Source: Archivesica marissinica (taxonomy: Eukaryota > Mollusca > Bivalvia > Venerida > Vesicomyidae). From it: a DNA stretch of 64,000 bases. The translations under genes and the position numbers were made by a program. The notes beneath the pieces were generated by a model. It was not told the DNA's origin. It saw nothing but the letters and a program-made list of their open reading frames with translations, and made no database searches. This document shows, piece by piece, positions 22,430 to 31,900 of this stretch. The DNA is taken from positions 51,880,101-51,944,100 of the forward strand of contig CM026397.1 of NCBI GenBank assembly GCA_014843695.1, in the 5' to 3' direction. Position 1 is the stretch's first letter; each line of letters starts with the position of its first letter.

Positions 22430-22533
22430 ATGATGTCATCAAGTTTGTGGAAGACGTTGCTCAAGCAAAAATTGCGACCAATCAGTGAGAAGTTTCGTGG
22501 AAAATCTGACAAACGGGAAAGTGAACAAAATAG
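22430..22533 (+). CDS. Possible first coding exon (unrecognised protein)
   Basis: A frame opens with tandem ATGs at 22430 and 22433 and encodes a basic, Lys/Arg/Ser-rich start ('MMSSSLWKTLLKQKLRPI' and onward to 'SEQNR') of about 35 residues. At 22533 the text reads 'aaaatag|gtacgc', a usable but not strong 5' splice site. Past it the frame continues only 17 codons. The composition is unlike the surrounding A/T-rich DNA and contains no repeat. There is no TATA, no acceptor before it and no partner exon in the window, so this is only a candidate. Confidence 0.25.
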
Positions 22534-22652
22534 GTACGCATTTAAAACATACTATGATTGTTCAGTGATGCAGCTATGTAATTAACCAATAAAATGCATT
22601 ATTACATTCCATATCCATGCATGCATGCCTAGTAGCAGAGTGAGAGGTCACT

Positions 22653-22846
22653 GGAACTGATTACCTATTTGCCTGGCACCCGGCCTTCAAGGAACTGATT
22701 ACCTATTTGCCAGGCACCCGGCCTTCAAGGAACTGATTACCTATTTGTCAGGCACACGGCCTTCAAAGAACTGATTACCTATTTGCCTGGCACCCGGCCT
22801 TCAAGGAACTGATTACCTATTTGCCTGGCACCCGGCCTTCAAGGAT
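22653..22846. repeat. Minisatellite, 38 bp unit, 5 copies
   Basis: Units start at 22655, 22693, 22731, 22769 and 22807, each with 'ctgattacctatttgcc' and 'ggcacccggccttcaagga'. A single-copy, diverged version of the same segment lies on the minus strand near 43895-43950. Confidence 0.95.
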
Positions 22847-22887
22847 AGGATTTGGGAAGTACTGATGTCCATAAGAGATATATTAAG

Positions 22888-23372
22888 TCATAAATGGCAG
22901 GCCCATTCAATACGAGTGACTGCAGGCCCATTCAATACAAGTGACGGCAGGCCCATTCAATACAAGTGACGGCAGGCCCATTCAATATGAGTGACGGCAG
23001 GCCCATTCAATACGAGTGACTGCAGGGCCATTCAATACAAGTGACTGCAGGGCCATTCAATACGAGTGACGGCAGGGCCATTCAATACAAGTGATGGCAG
23101 GGCCATTCAATACGAGTGACGGCAGGCCCATTCAATACAAGTGACGGCAGGGCCATTCAATATGAGTGACGGCAGGGCCATTCAATATGAGTGACGGCAG
23201 GGCCATTCAATATGAGTGACGGCAGGGCCATTCAATATGAGTGACGGCAGGGCCATTCAATACGAGTGACGGCAGGCCCATTCAATACAAGTGATGTAAG
23301 GCCCATTCAATACAAGTGACTGCAGGGCCATTCAATACGAGTGACGGCAGGCCCATTCAATACAAGTGACAC
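22888..23372. repeat. Minisatellite, 25 bp unit, about 19 copies
   Basis: The unit is 'ggcaggcccattcaatac' plus 'gagtgac'. 'ggccca'/'gggcca' and 'acgag'/'acaag'/'atgag' variants occur in runs. A single unit of the same kind (about 20 of 25 bases shared) is on the minus strand near 43806-43830, in the same order relative to the 38-bp segment. Confidence 0.95.
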
Positions 23373-23632
23373 TATGAAAAAGCAACTCACACACTATTAA
23401 ATACTAGAACAGTGAAAGGTTGCTTGCTTACTCCATGCTGACATATCGGGGGTCTACTGTCCACATACAGTACTTTTAATATTGTCCTTCCGAAATTATT
23501 TTTGGCACAAATCGAGTACAGATAGTATTACGTCACAAAACGACGGGTGCGGTACATGTGACCGTATTGTGTGCTTCAATTAAAAGACTGGGGAATTGCA
23601 TTTAATGTTCACACCCGGCCATTGTCCAACTA

Positions 23633-24245
23633 TTTAAATGGAATGTTCGCATCTGTTATTAACCTATTCACATGGAATGTTCACGCCCGTTGCCAACCTA
23701 TTCACATGGAATGTTCACTCCCGTTGCCAACCTATTCACATGGAATGTTCACACCCATTGCCAACCTATTCACATGGAATGTTCACTCCCGTTGCCAACC
23801 TATTCACATGGAATGTTCACACCCATTGCCAACCTATTCACATGGAATGTTCACTCCCGTTGCCAACCTATTCACATGGAATGTTCACACCCATTGCCAA
23901 CCTATTCACATGGAATGTTCACTCCCGTTGCCAACCTATTCACATGGAATGTTCACACCCATTGCCAACCTATTCACATGGAATGTTCACCCCTTGCCAA
24001 CCTATTCACATGGAATGTTCACACCCATTGCCAACCTATTCACATGGAATGTTCACTCCCGTTGCAAACGTATTCACATGGAATGTTCACGCCCGTTGCC
24101 AACCTATTCACATGGAATGTTCACGCCCGTTGCCAACGTATTCACATGGAATGTTCACGCCCGTTGCCAAACTATTCACATGGAGTGTTCACACCCATTG
24201 CCAACATATTCACATAGAATGTTCACAACTGTTGCCAACCTATTC
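23633..24245. repeat. Minisatellite, 34 bp unit, 18 copies, alternating dimers
   Basis: The unit contains 'ttcacatggaatgttca' and 'gttgccaaccta'. Units alternate between 'cacccattg' and 'ctcccgttg' for several periods, giving a 68-bp higher-order unit (about 23700-23970). No stop occurs in any plus-strand frame, so three overlapping frames of 181-253 codons appear; these are repeat translations. Confidence 0.96.
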
Positions 24246-24505
24246 TTTTATGTTAAGTATTAAAACGTCGGTGTATACCATCCTAATGTCAGGAAAGACG
24301 TCTTTTATGTTAAGTATTAAAACGTCGGTGTATACCATCCTAACGTCAGGAAAGACGTCTTTTATGTTAAGTATTAAAACGTCGGTGTATACCATCTAAT
24401 CTTCAAGGGAAGACATCTTTATCTTGTTCAGTTTTAAAACGTCCTTGTTTGCCATCATGTTCATGGAAAGACATTTTTCTTCTATATGTTTTATATGTTC
24501 AGTTT
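24243..24505. repeat. Minisatellite, 57 bp unit, 3 good and about 2 decayed copies
   Basis: Three near-identical units begin with 'ttttatgttaagtattaaaa' (24245, 24302, 24359) and end 'caggaaagacgtc'. Decayed copies follow at about 24418 and 24490 ('ttcagttttaaaac'). It directly abuts the preceding 34-bp array. Confidence 0.9.
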
Positions 24506-24854
24506 TAAAACATCGATCAGTACACCACCATACCATCTATTATACACAGTGGCATCAATTTGTGTTTTTCGGGCAATAGCTATTACAGATAATTCATTTG
24601 TGGAGTTGTTTGATTGTATTAATTAGTTTTAGCAGCATATCCATTATTATTCTATGTGATTACCATGACATTTATTCTCTCTCCGGTGAAGGGCAATCTG
24701 ATGCCAAAATGACAGCAAGATGCATGTCTCCACATTGCAATTCCCACATGTATCAGTGAGGCAGTCAATTATTGTGAGGAAGCTTAATCAAGCTTTATGG
24801 ACAGCAGTGCACAGTATTCGGACATATTCATTGTAAAGATAAAGAGAACTGTAA
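24506..24854. other. No gene seen
   Basis: Unique spacer between arrays. Confidence 0.3.
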
Positions 24855-25495
24855 ATTGTATAGACTGTGACGTTATCTACTAGTAAAACTTCTGTAGTAC
24901 ATAGACTGTGACGTTATCTACCAGCAAAACTTCTGTAGTACATAGACTGTGACATTATCTACCAGCAAAACTTCTGTAGTACATAGACTGTGACGTTATC
25001 TACTAGCAAAACTTCTGTAGTACATAGACTGTGACGGTAGCTACAAGCAAAACTTCTGTAGTACATAGGCTGTGACGTTATCTACTAGCAAAGCTTCTGT
25101 AGTACATAGACTGTGATGGTAGCTACAAGCAAAGCTTCTGTATTACAGAGACTGTGACGTTAGCAACTAGCAAAACCTCTGTAGTACATAGACTGTGACG
25201 TTATCTACCAGTAAAACCTCTGTAGTACAGAGACTGTGACAGTAGCTACAAGCAAAACTTCTGTAGTACATAGACTGTGACGTTATCTACTAGCAAAACT
25301 TCTGTAGTACAGAGACTGTGACGTTAGCTAATAGCAAAACTTCTGTAGTACAGAGACTGTGTCTAGTAGCTATTTGTCAGTATGTACTTTTACAGTACAT
25401 AGACTGTGTCTAGCTATATGTCAGTAGGTACTTCTGCAATACATAGACTGTGTCTAGCTATATGTCAGTAGGTACTTCTACACTACATAGACCTG
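24855..25495. repeat. Minisatellite, 41 bp unit grading into a 53 bp unit
   Basis: About 12 units of 41 bp contain 'tagactgtgacgttatctac' and 'aaaacttctgtagtaca'. From about 25360 the unit changes to a longer one with 'gactgtgtctagctatatgt' and 'cagtaggtacttct'. The longer unit is related to the array at 28589-28795, on the far side of the ITm transposon. Confidence 0.93.
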
Positions 25496-26030
25496 TCATT
25501 TCTCCTGCATTTCGCAAGGGATTGCCAGCATTGACATTGCCATGGTTTGCCAGCTACCGGCATTACCCGCTACCAGCATTGGTGTCGAAATTTCCTGACA
25601 TTCCCTAAATGTATACTCCATGTATACAGACACAAAATGCTGAGTCATATGTTAGAATTTAAAATAAAATACACTCACTCGCATGTAACTTCAACGTTGC
25701 ATCAAAAAAGATTACCTATTTTGGGCCAACCAATGAAACTTCATGAAACAGAAATACTGATTACAGTTAGGGTCCAAATAGCTAATTACCATTGGGCTAT
25801 AAGAATTGTTACTTGCAACTGAGGAATTTAGCACCAACAAATTATGATTAGTCGTGACATGAACAGAAATATAAGGGAACCAACATATTTGAACCAACCT
25901 GTAGAATGTGTTTTATGGTATTGTCACATCAGTCACATGACCTTGCTGGGCAGATGATGAAATTTATCATTTTACAAAAAACAAACACACATTTCTTTAT
26001 ATAATTTACCTTTGTTTAAGTATTAGTTAG
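25496..26030. other. No gene seen
   Basis: A 91-codon plus frame (25547-25822) lacks any domain, and I regard it as chance. No repeats recognised. Confidence 0.35.
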
Positions 26031-26056
26031 GTATTATATGACCAGATTGAACTGAT
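26031..26056 (+). repeat. Left terminal inverted repeat of ITm element
   Basis: 26 of 26 bases complement 27700-27725. It is single copy on this side, whereas the right-hand one is amplified. Confidence 0.95.
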
Positions 26057-26154
26057 AAAAATTAATCTTCGGCAAGTTTCTTCGAGTGTTTCCGTATATT
26101 TTTTCAACAAAATAATCTTATAAATAATTAAATATCGATACCAGATTATCAAAT

Positions 26155-26228
26155 GGCCCGTGGTATAGTGGAAAGTGATATGAACTTGTAAATCTGACAT
26201 CGCTGGTTCGAATCTAGCATACGGCATA
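26155..26228 (+). other. tRNA-like module near left end (Pol III A/B boxes)
   Basis: A-box-like 'tggtatagtgg' (26161-26171) and a B box 'ggttcgaatct' (26205-26215), about 34 bp apart, with tRNA-like spacing. The whole aligns with the reverse complement of 27523-27600. It faces the transposase. Arm pairing is incomplete, so a functional tRNA is unlikely. It could be a promoter, or a remnant of a tRNA or SINE head captured in the terminal repeat. Confidence 0.6.
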
Positions 26229-26441
26229 ATAATTTTTATTCGTATTTCATAATTGTTCACATTTGTTTTTTATTTGTTTTTATTTCTTTTGTCGTTGCCT
26301 GTATTTCTTTTAATTTAATTGCTTTATATTTTCATATTTTTATTCATTCTTTTTTATGTATATTTTTAACTTTTTGATTTCATTTCTACTGACAAAATTC
26401 AACATTTCAACATTGCAAACATAACATTGTAAACATGGACT

Positions 26442-26516
26442 TCATTCCACTTCACTAGCCGTGTCGGTTGAGCTGTCAGTACCAAACTCGCTGGCCGTGT
26501 ATGTGCATATAACACT
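26442..26516 (-). other. Preserved transposase C-terminal tail, separated by a deletion
   Basis: On the minus strand the text just past the stop at 26517 encodes an acidic, Ser/Thr-rich tail ('SEFGTDSSTDTASEVE', stop at 26442-26444). Such tails are common at the C-terminus of these transposases. The stretch that should hold the third catalytic acidic residue is missing between it and 26517. A donor-like 'caag|gtaatc' at the junction leaves a minor alternative of an intron, but no room for the missing residues is left. Confidence 0.45.
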
Positions 26517-27422
26517 TTACCAATAGATTACCTTGATGTCCTCTTTCTTGGTAGAAGATGTTGGACACTTGTCCGCCTTCATCGAATGATAACTGGCGTT
26601 GTCCATGACAATCGCAGACTTCTCTCCAAGATTAGGCAAGAGCTGTTCCCGAATCCACTTGATGAACTGTGGGCCGTCCATCTCATTGTGGTAGTCACCG
26701 GTCGAGCAAGATGCCTTGTAAACACGTTTGGTACCTTGCACGAACCTGGTTCGACTCCCGCAGCTTGCACGACGATCAATCGCTTCCCACGATACGGCGG
26801 ACACGCACCTTTCATGTCAGGGCCCTGCCAGCACTTCCTCTGTGTATAGCCACTGTCCAACCATGTCTTGTCTATATACACCAGTCTAAATCCTTGCTCC
26901 TCCAGTTCCTGCTTCCTTTCATAAAACTTAAGCCGTGCTGTTAGTGTAACTGACTTCTCCATAAGCATCTTCCTGTTGTCGCTGGTTCTTCTCCATCCAA
27001 CCAAATCCCAATTCCTTTAATGTCTTTCTAAGTGTCTCTCTGCTTCCAGGATAATGAATTTCCTCTCTAAGAACTCCGTGTAACTTTTTCAGAGTTGGCA
27101 GCACACGCCCGTGCGTGTAGAACTCCCGGACTTTACTCCTAATCACATCCTGATCAAAGACATCCATAGGCTTGTAGGCTCCCCGTTTCTTTCTAACAGG
27201 TGAAAGAAGTGTTCCTGTCTCCCGGAGTTCTTTCAATATCCTACAAATAGTAGCCTGGCTGGTGCCAGTAGCTTCTACAGTCTTTGATATACATACTGTC
27301 TTTGTATATGCTTCTTTGTCTTTAAAATAATTAAAAACTTTCAAAACTTTAGCTTTGTCAGTAGAACGAAGTTGTTTTCTACTCGGCATCCTAAAGGTGT
27401 ACTGACTATGTTCAATGTACAT
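26517..27422 (-). pseudogene. Transposase of an IS630/Tc1/mariner-type element, frameshifted and deleted
   Basis: The product would be a DDE/D cut-and-paste transposase. Three frames hold successive pieces: 27422 to about 27000 (N-terminal helix-turn-helix region, with 'ISKTVEATGTSQATICRIL' and a second helical part ending 'LKELGFGW'), about 27000 to 26760 ('GFRLVYIDKTWLDSGYT', the first catalytic Asp, then 'GKRLIVVQAAG') and about 26780 to 26517 ('STGDYHNEMDG', then 'IVMDNASYHS' with the second catalytic Asp). Frameshifts lie near 27000 (at a 'ttggttggatgg' slip site) and near 26760. The third catalytic residue region is absent. Possible starts are the first Met and the Met of 'MPSRKQ', 11 codons in. 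The element cannot make its own transposase. Confidence 0.9.
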
Positions 27423-27522
27423 GTAATTTAGAAAGAATGTTACTGAAACTACACATCGTGCTGCACGTGATTTTTGTGCGCATATTTAATTACATATTTT
27501 ATTGAAGAAAAATAAAAAGTGG

Positions 27523-27600
27523 CATTCACCGGGCTCGAACCCGTAACCTGTAACTTCCAAGATCACGGACGTATCCACTACACTACTAGTCGAGAAGGTA
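27523..27600 (-). other. tRNA-like module near right end (Pol III A/B boxes)
   Basis: On the minus strand: A-box-like 'tagtagtgtagtggatacg' and a strong B box 'gggttcgagccc' (27531-27542), tRNA-like spacing, followed by a T-run. It sits about 125 bp from the right end, matching the position of the left module, and also faces inward. The two modules plus nearby T-rich text align with each other, implying long, diverged terminal inverted repeats of about 200 bp. Confidence 0.65.
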
Positions 27601-27699
27601 AGGTCTGTGTTTCTAAAGTGTTATATTCACATTCAATGAGATCGGTTTGATTCGGAAATCGACGGAAAGAATACGGAAACAAACAGCATATGCAAATAC

Positions 27700-28092
27700 A
27701 TCAGTTCAATCTGGTCATATAATACAACCCGTGTATCCTGAATAACACGAGGTATGGTACATCAGTTCAATCTGGTCATACAATACAACCTGTGTATCCT
27801 GAATAACACGAGGTATGGTACATCAGTTCAATCTGGTCATACAATACAACCCGTGTATCCTGAATAACACGAGGTATGGTACATCAGTTCAATCTGGTCA
27901 TATAATACAACCCGTGTATCCTGAATAACACGAGGTATGGTACATCAGTTCAATCTGGTCATACAATACAACCCGTGTATCCTGAATAACACGAGGTATG
28001 GTACATCAGTTCAATCTGGTCATACAATACAACCCGTGTATCCTGAATAACACGAGGTATGGTACATCAGTTCAATCTGGTCATACAATACA
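27700..28092. repeat. Minisatellite from ITm terminal repeat, 61 bp, 6.5 copies
   Basis: The motif 'tcagttcaatctggtcata' occurs at 27701, 27762, 27823, 27884, 27945, 28006 and 28067, exactly 61 bp apart. Each unit is the 26-bp terminal repeat plus 35 bp of flank ('aacccgtgtatcctgaataa' and 'cacgaggtatggtac'). The first and fourth units keep 'tcatataatac' as in the transposon end; the others read 'tcatacaatac'. Confidence 0.97.
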
Positions 28093-28588
28093 CATAAATG
28101 GGATTAATGAAAACATAAACATTTACATATTTTCAAAATAAAATGTGATTATTTACCTGATTGTTTGCGTATTTACTGTTTGAAAACTTCTAGCGCGTAC
28201 CGCGTACATAAAGCACAAAACCATGCTAACGACAGCCGTGACATCACTCGTGCACCGGAAGCAAATACAATCATGAATAAACAAAGATCCGGAAACAGGC
28301 GAGGCACGAAATGTTCCAAAAAGCATTTTCAATTCTCTTGAGCTTATATCATTAGCCGATACTGGATATCAATCTGTCAAAATTGTTCAGATTTGGAATG
28401 AGACTTTAATATAGTTTTATAACCCTGGACTTATTAATGGCTTTTGTGCAAGAATGTTTGAATCTACTTAATATGATCTGTTTTTCCTAAAGCGGTTGCA
28501 GCAGCAGAAACTTTAGATTTATTGTTCACTGCACGCTAAGTTTTGTCAATTCGAATTGTCTTCCCTGCATGATTTCAAAAACTTCTAT
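28093..28588. other. No gene seen
   Basis: Unique text with no supported feature. Confidence 0.35.
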
Positions 28589-28795
28589 CTGCAGTACATA
28601 AACTATGCCTTTGTTTGTAGATATGCCAGTAGATAGGCCTAATTCTGCAGCACACAGACTGTGTCTTTGTACATATGCCAGTAGGTAGGCCTACTTCTGC
28701 AATACATACACTGTACCTTTGTTTGTAGATATGCCAGTAGGTAGGCCTAATTCTGCAGCACACAGACTGTGTCTAAGTGTGTAGCTATGCCAGTT
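28589..28795. repeat. Minisatellite, 52-56 bp unit, 4 copies
   Basis: Units contain 'ctgcagcacacagactgtgt' or 'ctgcaatacatacactgta', then 'atatgccagtaggtaggcct'. They are related to the longer units at about 25360-25495. Confidence 0.88.
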
Positions 28796-28999
28796 AAATA
28801 CCCTAAGATGAATCGATCCTAATTGCGAATACAGTCTGAAAGCTGCTTAAAGTAATAATATAACGTTTTTGCATTAATAAGCAGCTTTCAGGCTTTAACC
28901 AATAAGGCTTCATTTGAAATGATTTTAAGGATAAACTATGCATAAATATCTATTCCATGCACAGTGTGAGCATTTCTAGAAGACGATGCAGATTTTTCC
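28796..28999. other. Short unique spacer with a small inverted repeat
   Basis: 'ctgaaagctgctta' (near 28837) and 'aagcagctttcag' (near 28878) form a stem of about 12 bp. The stretch leads into the 28-bp array. Confidence 0.5.
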
Positions 29000-31900
29000 C
29001 CGATCGAGTAGCTGCATTGTGTGTACGATCGAGTAGCTGCATTGTGTGTACGATCAAGGGAGGAGTAGCTGCATTGTGTGTATGATCGAGGAGTAGCTGC
29101 ATTGTGTGTACGATCGAGGAGTAGCTGCATTGTGTGTACGATCAAGGAGTAGCTGCATTGTGTGTACGATCGAGGAGTTGCTGCATTGTGTGTACGATCG
29201 AGGAGTAGCTGCATTGTGTGTACGATCGAGGAGTAGCTGCATTGTGTGTACGATCGAGTAGCTGCATTGTGTGTACGATCGAGAGTGCTGCATTGTGTGT
29301 ACGATCGAGGAGTAGCTGCATTGTGTGTACGATCGAGGAGTAGCTGCATTGTGTGTACGATCGAGGAGTAGCTGCATTGTGTGTACGATCAAGGAGTAGC
29401 TGCATTGTGTGTACGATCGAGGAGTAGCTGCATTGTGTGTACGATCAAGGAGTAGCTGCATTGTGTGTACGATCAAGGGAGGAGTAGCTGCATTGTGTGT
29501 ACGATCAAGGAGTAGCTGCATTGTGTGTACGATCGAGGAGTAGCTGCATTGTGTGTACGATCGAGGAGTTGCTGCATTGTGTGTACGATCGAGGAGTAGC
29601 TGCATTGTGTGTACGATCGAGGAGTAGCTGCATTGTGTGTACGATCGAGGAGTAGCTGCATTGTGTGTACGATCGAGGAGTAGCTGCATTGTGTGTACGA
29701 TCGAGGAGTAGCTGCATTGTGTGTACGATCAAGGAGTAGCTGCATTGTGTGTACGATCAAGGAGTTGCTGCATTGTGTGTACGATCGAGGAGTTGCTGCA
29801 TTGTGTGTACGATCAAGGGAGGAGTAGCTGCATTGTGTGTACGATCAAGGAGTAGCTGCATTGTGTGTACGATCAAGGAGTTGCTGCATTGTGTGTACGA
29901 TCGAGGAGTTGCTGCATTGTGTGTACGATCAAGGGAGGAGTAGCTGCATTGTGTGTACGATCAAGGAGTAGCTGCATTGTGTGTACGATCAAGGAGTTGC
30001 TGCATTGTGTGTACGATCGAGGAGTTGCTGCATTGTGTGTACGATCAAGGGAGGAGTAGCTGCATTGTGTGTACGATCAAGGAGTAGCTGCATTGTGTGT
30101 ACGATCAAGGAGTTGCTGCATTGTGTGTACGATCGAGGAGTTGCTGCATTGTGTGTACGATCAAGGGAGGAGTAGCTGCATTGTGTGTACGATCAAGGAG
30201 TAGCTGCATTGTGTGTACGATCAAGGAGTTGCTGCATTGTGTGTACGATCAAGGGAGGAGTAGCTGCATTGTGTGTACGATCGAGGAGTTGCTGCATTGT
30301 GTGTACGATCAAGGGAGGAGTAGCTGCATTGTGTGTACGATCAAGGAGTAGCTGCATTGTGTGTACGATCAAGGAGTAGCTGCATTGTGTGTACGATCGA
30401 GGAGTAGCTGCATTGTGTGTACGATCAGGGAGGAGTTGCTGCATTGTGTGTACGATCAAGGAGTAGCTGCATTGTGTGTACGATCAAGGAGTTGCTGCAT
30501 TGTGTGTACGATCAGAGGAGTAGCTGCATTGTGTGTACGATCGAGGGAGGAGTTGCTGCATTGTGTGTACGATCAAGGAGTAGCTGCATTGTGTGTACGA
30601 TCGAGGAGTAGCTGCATTGTGTGTACGATCGAGGAGTTGCTGCATTGTGTGTACGATCGAGGGAGGAGTAGCTGCATTGTGTGTACGATCAAGGAGTAGC
30701 TGCATTGTGTGTACGATCGAGGAGTTGCTGCATTGTGTGTACGATCGAGGAGTTGCTGCATTGTGTGTACGATCGAGGAGTAGCTGCATTGTGTGTACGA
30801 TCGAGTAGCTGCATTGTGTGTACGATCGAGTAGCTGCATTGTGTGTACGATCGAGTAGCTGCATTGTGTGTACGATCGAGGAGTAGCTGCATTGTGTGTA
30901 CGATCGAGGAGTTGCTGCATTGTGTGTACGATCGAGGAGTACCTGCATTGTGTGTACGATCGAGGAGTACCTGCATTGTGTGTACGATCGAGGAGTAGCT
31001 GCATTGTGTGTATGATCGAGGAGTAGCTGCATTGTGTGTACGATCGAGGAGTAGCTGCATTGTGTGTACGATCAAGGAGTAGCTGACACGAGGAGTAGCT
31101 GCATTGTGTGTACGATCGAGGAGTAGCTGCATTGTGTGTACGATCGAGGAGTAGCTGCATTGTGTGTACGATCGAGGAGTAGCTGCATTGTGTGTACGAT
31201 CGAGGAGTGCTGCATTGTGTGTACGATCAAGGGAGGAGTAGCTGCATTGTGTGTACGATCAAGGAGTAGCTGCATTGTGTGTACGATCAAGGAGTAGCTG
31301 CATTGTGTGTACGATCGAGGAGTTGCTGCATTGTGTGTACGATCGAGGAGTAGCTGCATTGTGTGTACGATCGAGGAGTAGCTGCATTGTGTGTACGATC
31401 GAGGAGTAGCTGCATTGTGTGTACGATCGAGGAGTAGCTGCATTGTGTGTACGATCGAGGAGTAGCTGCATTGTGTGTACGATCGAGGAGTAGCTGCATT
31501 GTGTGTACGATCGAGGAGTAGCTGCATTGTGTGTACGATCGAGGAGTAGCTGCATTGTGTGTACGATCGAGGAGTAGCTGCATTGTGTGTACGATCGAGG
31601 AGTTGCTGCATTGTGTGTACGATCAAGGAGTAGCTGCATTGTGTGTACGATCGAGGAGTTGCTGCATTGTGTGTACGATCAAGGGAGGAGTAGCTGCATT
31701 GTGTGTACGATCAAGGAGTAGCTGCATTGTGTGTACGATCAAGGAGTTGCTGCATTGTGTGTACGATCAAGGAGTAGCTGCATTGTGTGTACGATCGAGG
31801 AGTAGCTGCATTGTGTGTACGATCGAGGAGTTGCTGCATTGTGTGTACGATCAAGGGAGGAGTAGCTGCATTGTGTGTACGATCGAGGAGTTGCTGCATT

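Larger units (their letters stand above)
26031..27725 (-). mobile_element. ITm (IS630/Tc1/mariner-type) transposon, decayed
   Basis: Ends are a perfect 26-bp terminal inverted repeat (26031-26056 and 27700-27725, starting 'gtattatatgaccagattga'). A TA dinucleotide lies at 26032-26033 and 27723-27724, as expected for the TA targets of this superfamily, though the flanking base also matches. An 11-bp subterminal inverted repeat 'tgtttccgtat' lies at 26087-26097 with its complement at 27671-27681. Between them are a broken transposase on the minus strand and two inward-facing tRNA-like modules. Total length about 1.7 kb is close to a normal Tc1/mariner element. The right end is followed directly by an array of itself. 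Confidence 0.9.

Noticed and set aside
25547..25822. 91-codon frame as a gene
   Set aside because: No domain, no compositional bias, no splice context; within chance for this much sequence.
26155..26228. Functional tRNA gene
   Set aside because: Boxes are present but arms do not fold well, and an inverted counterpart lies at the other end of the same transposon.
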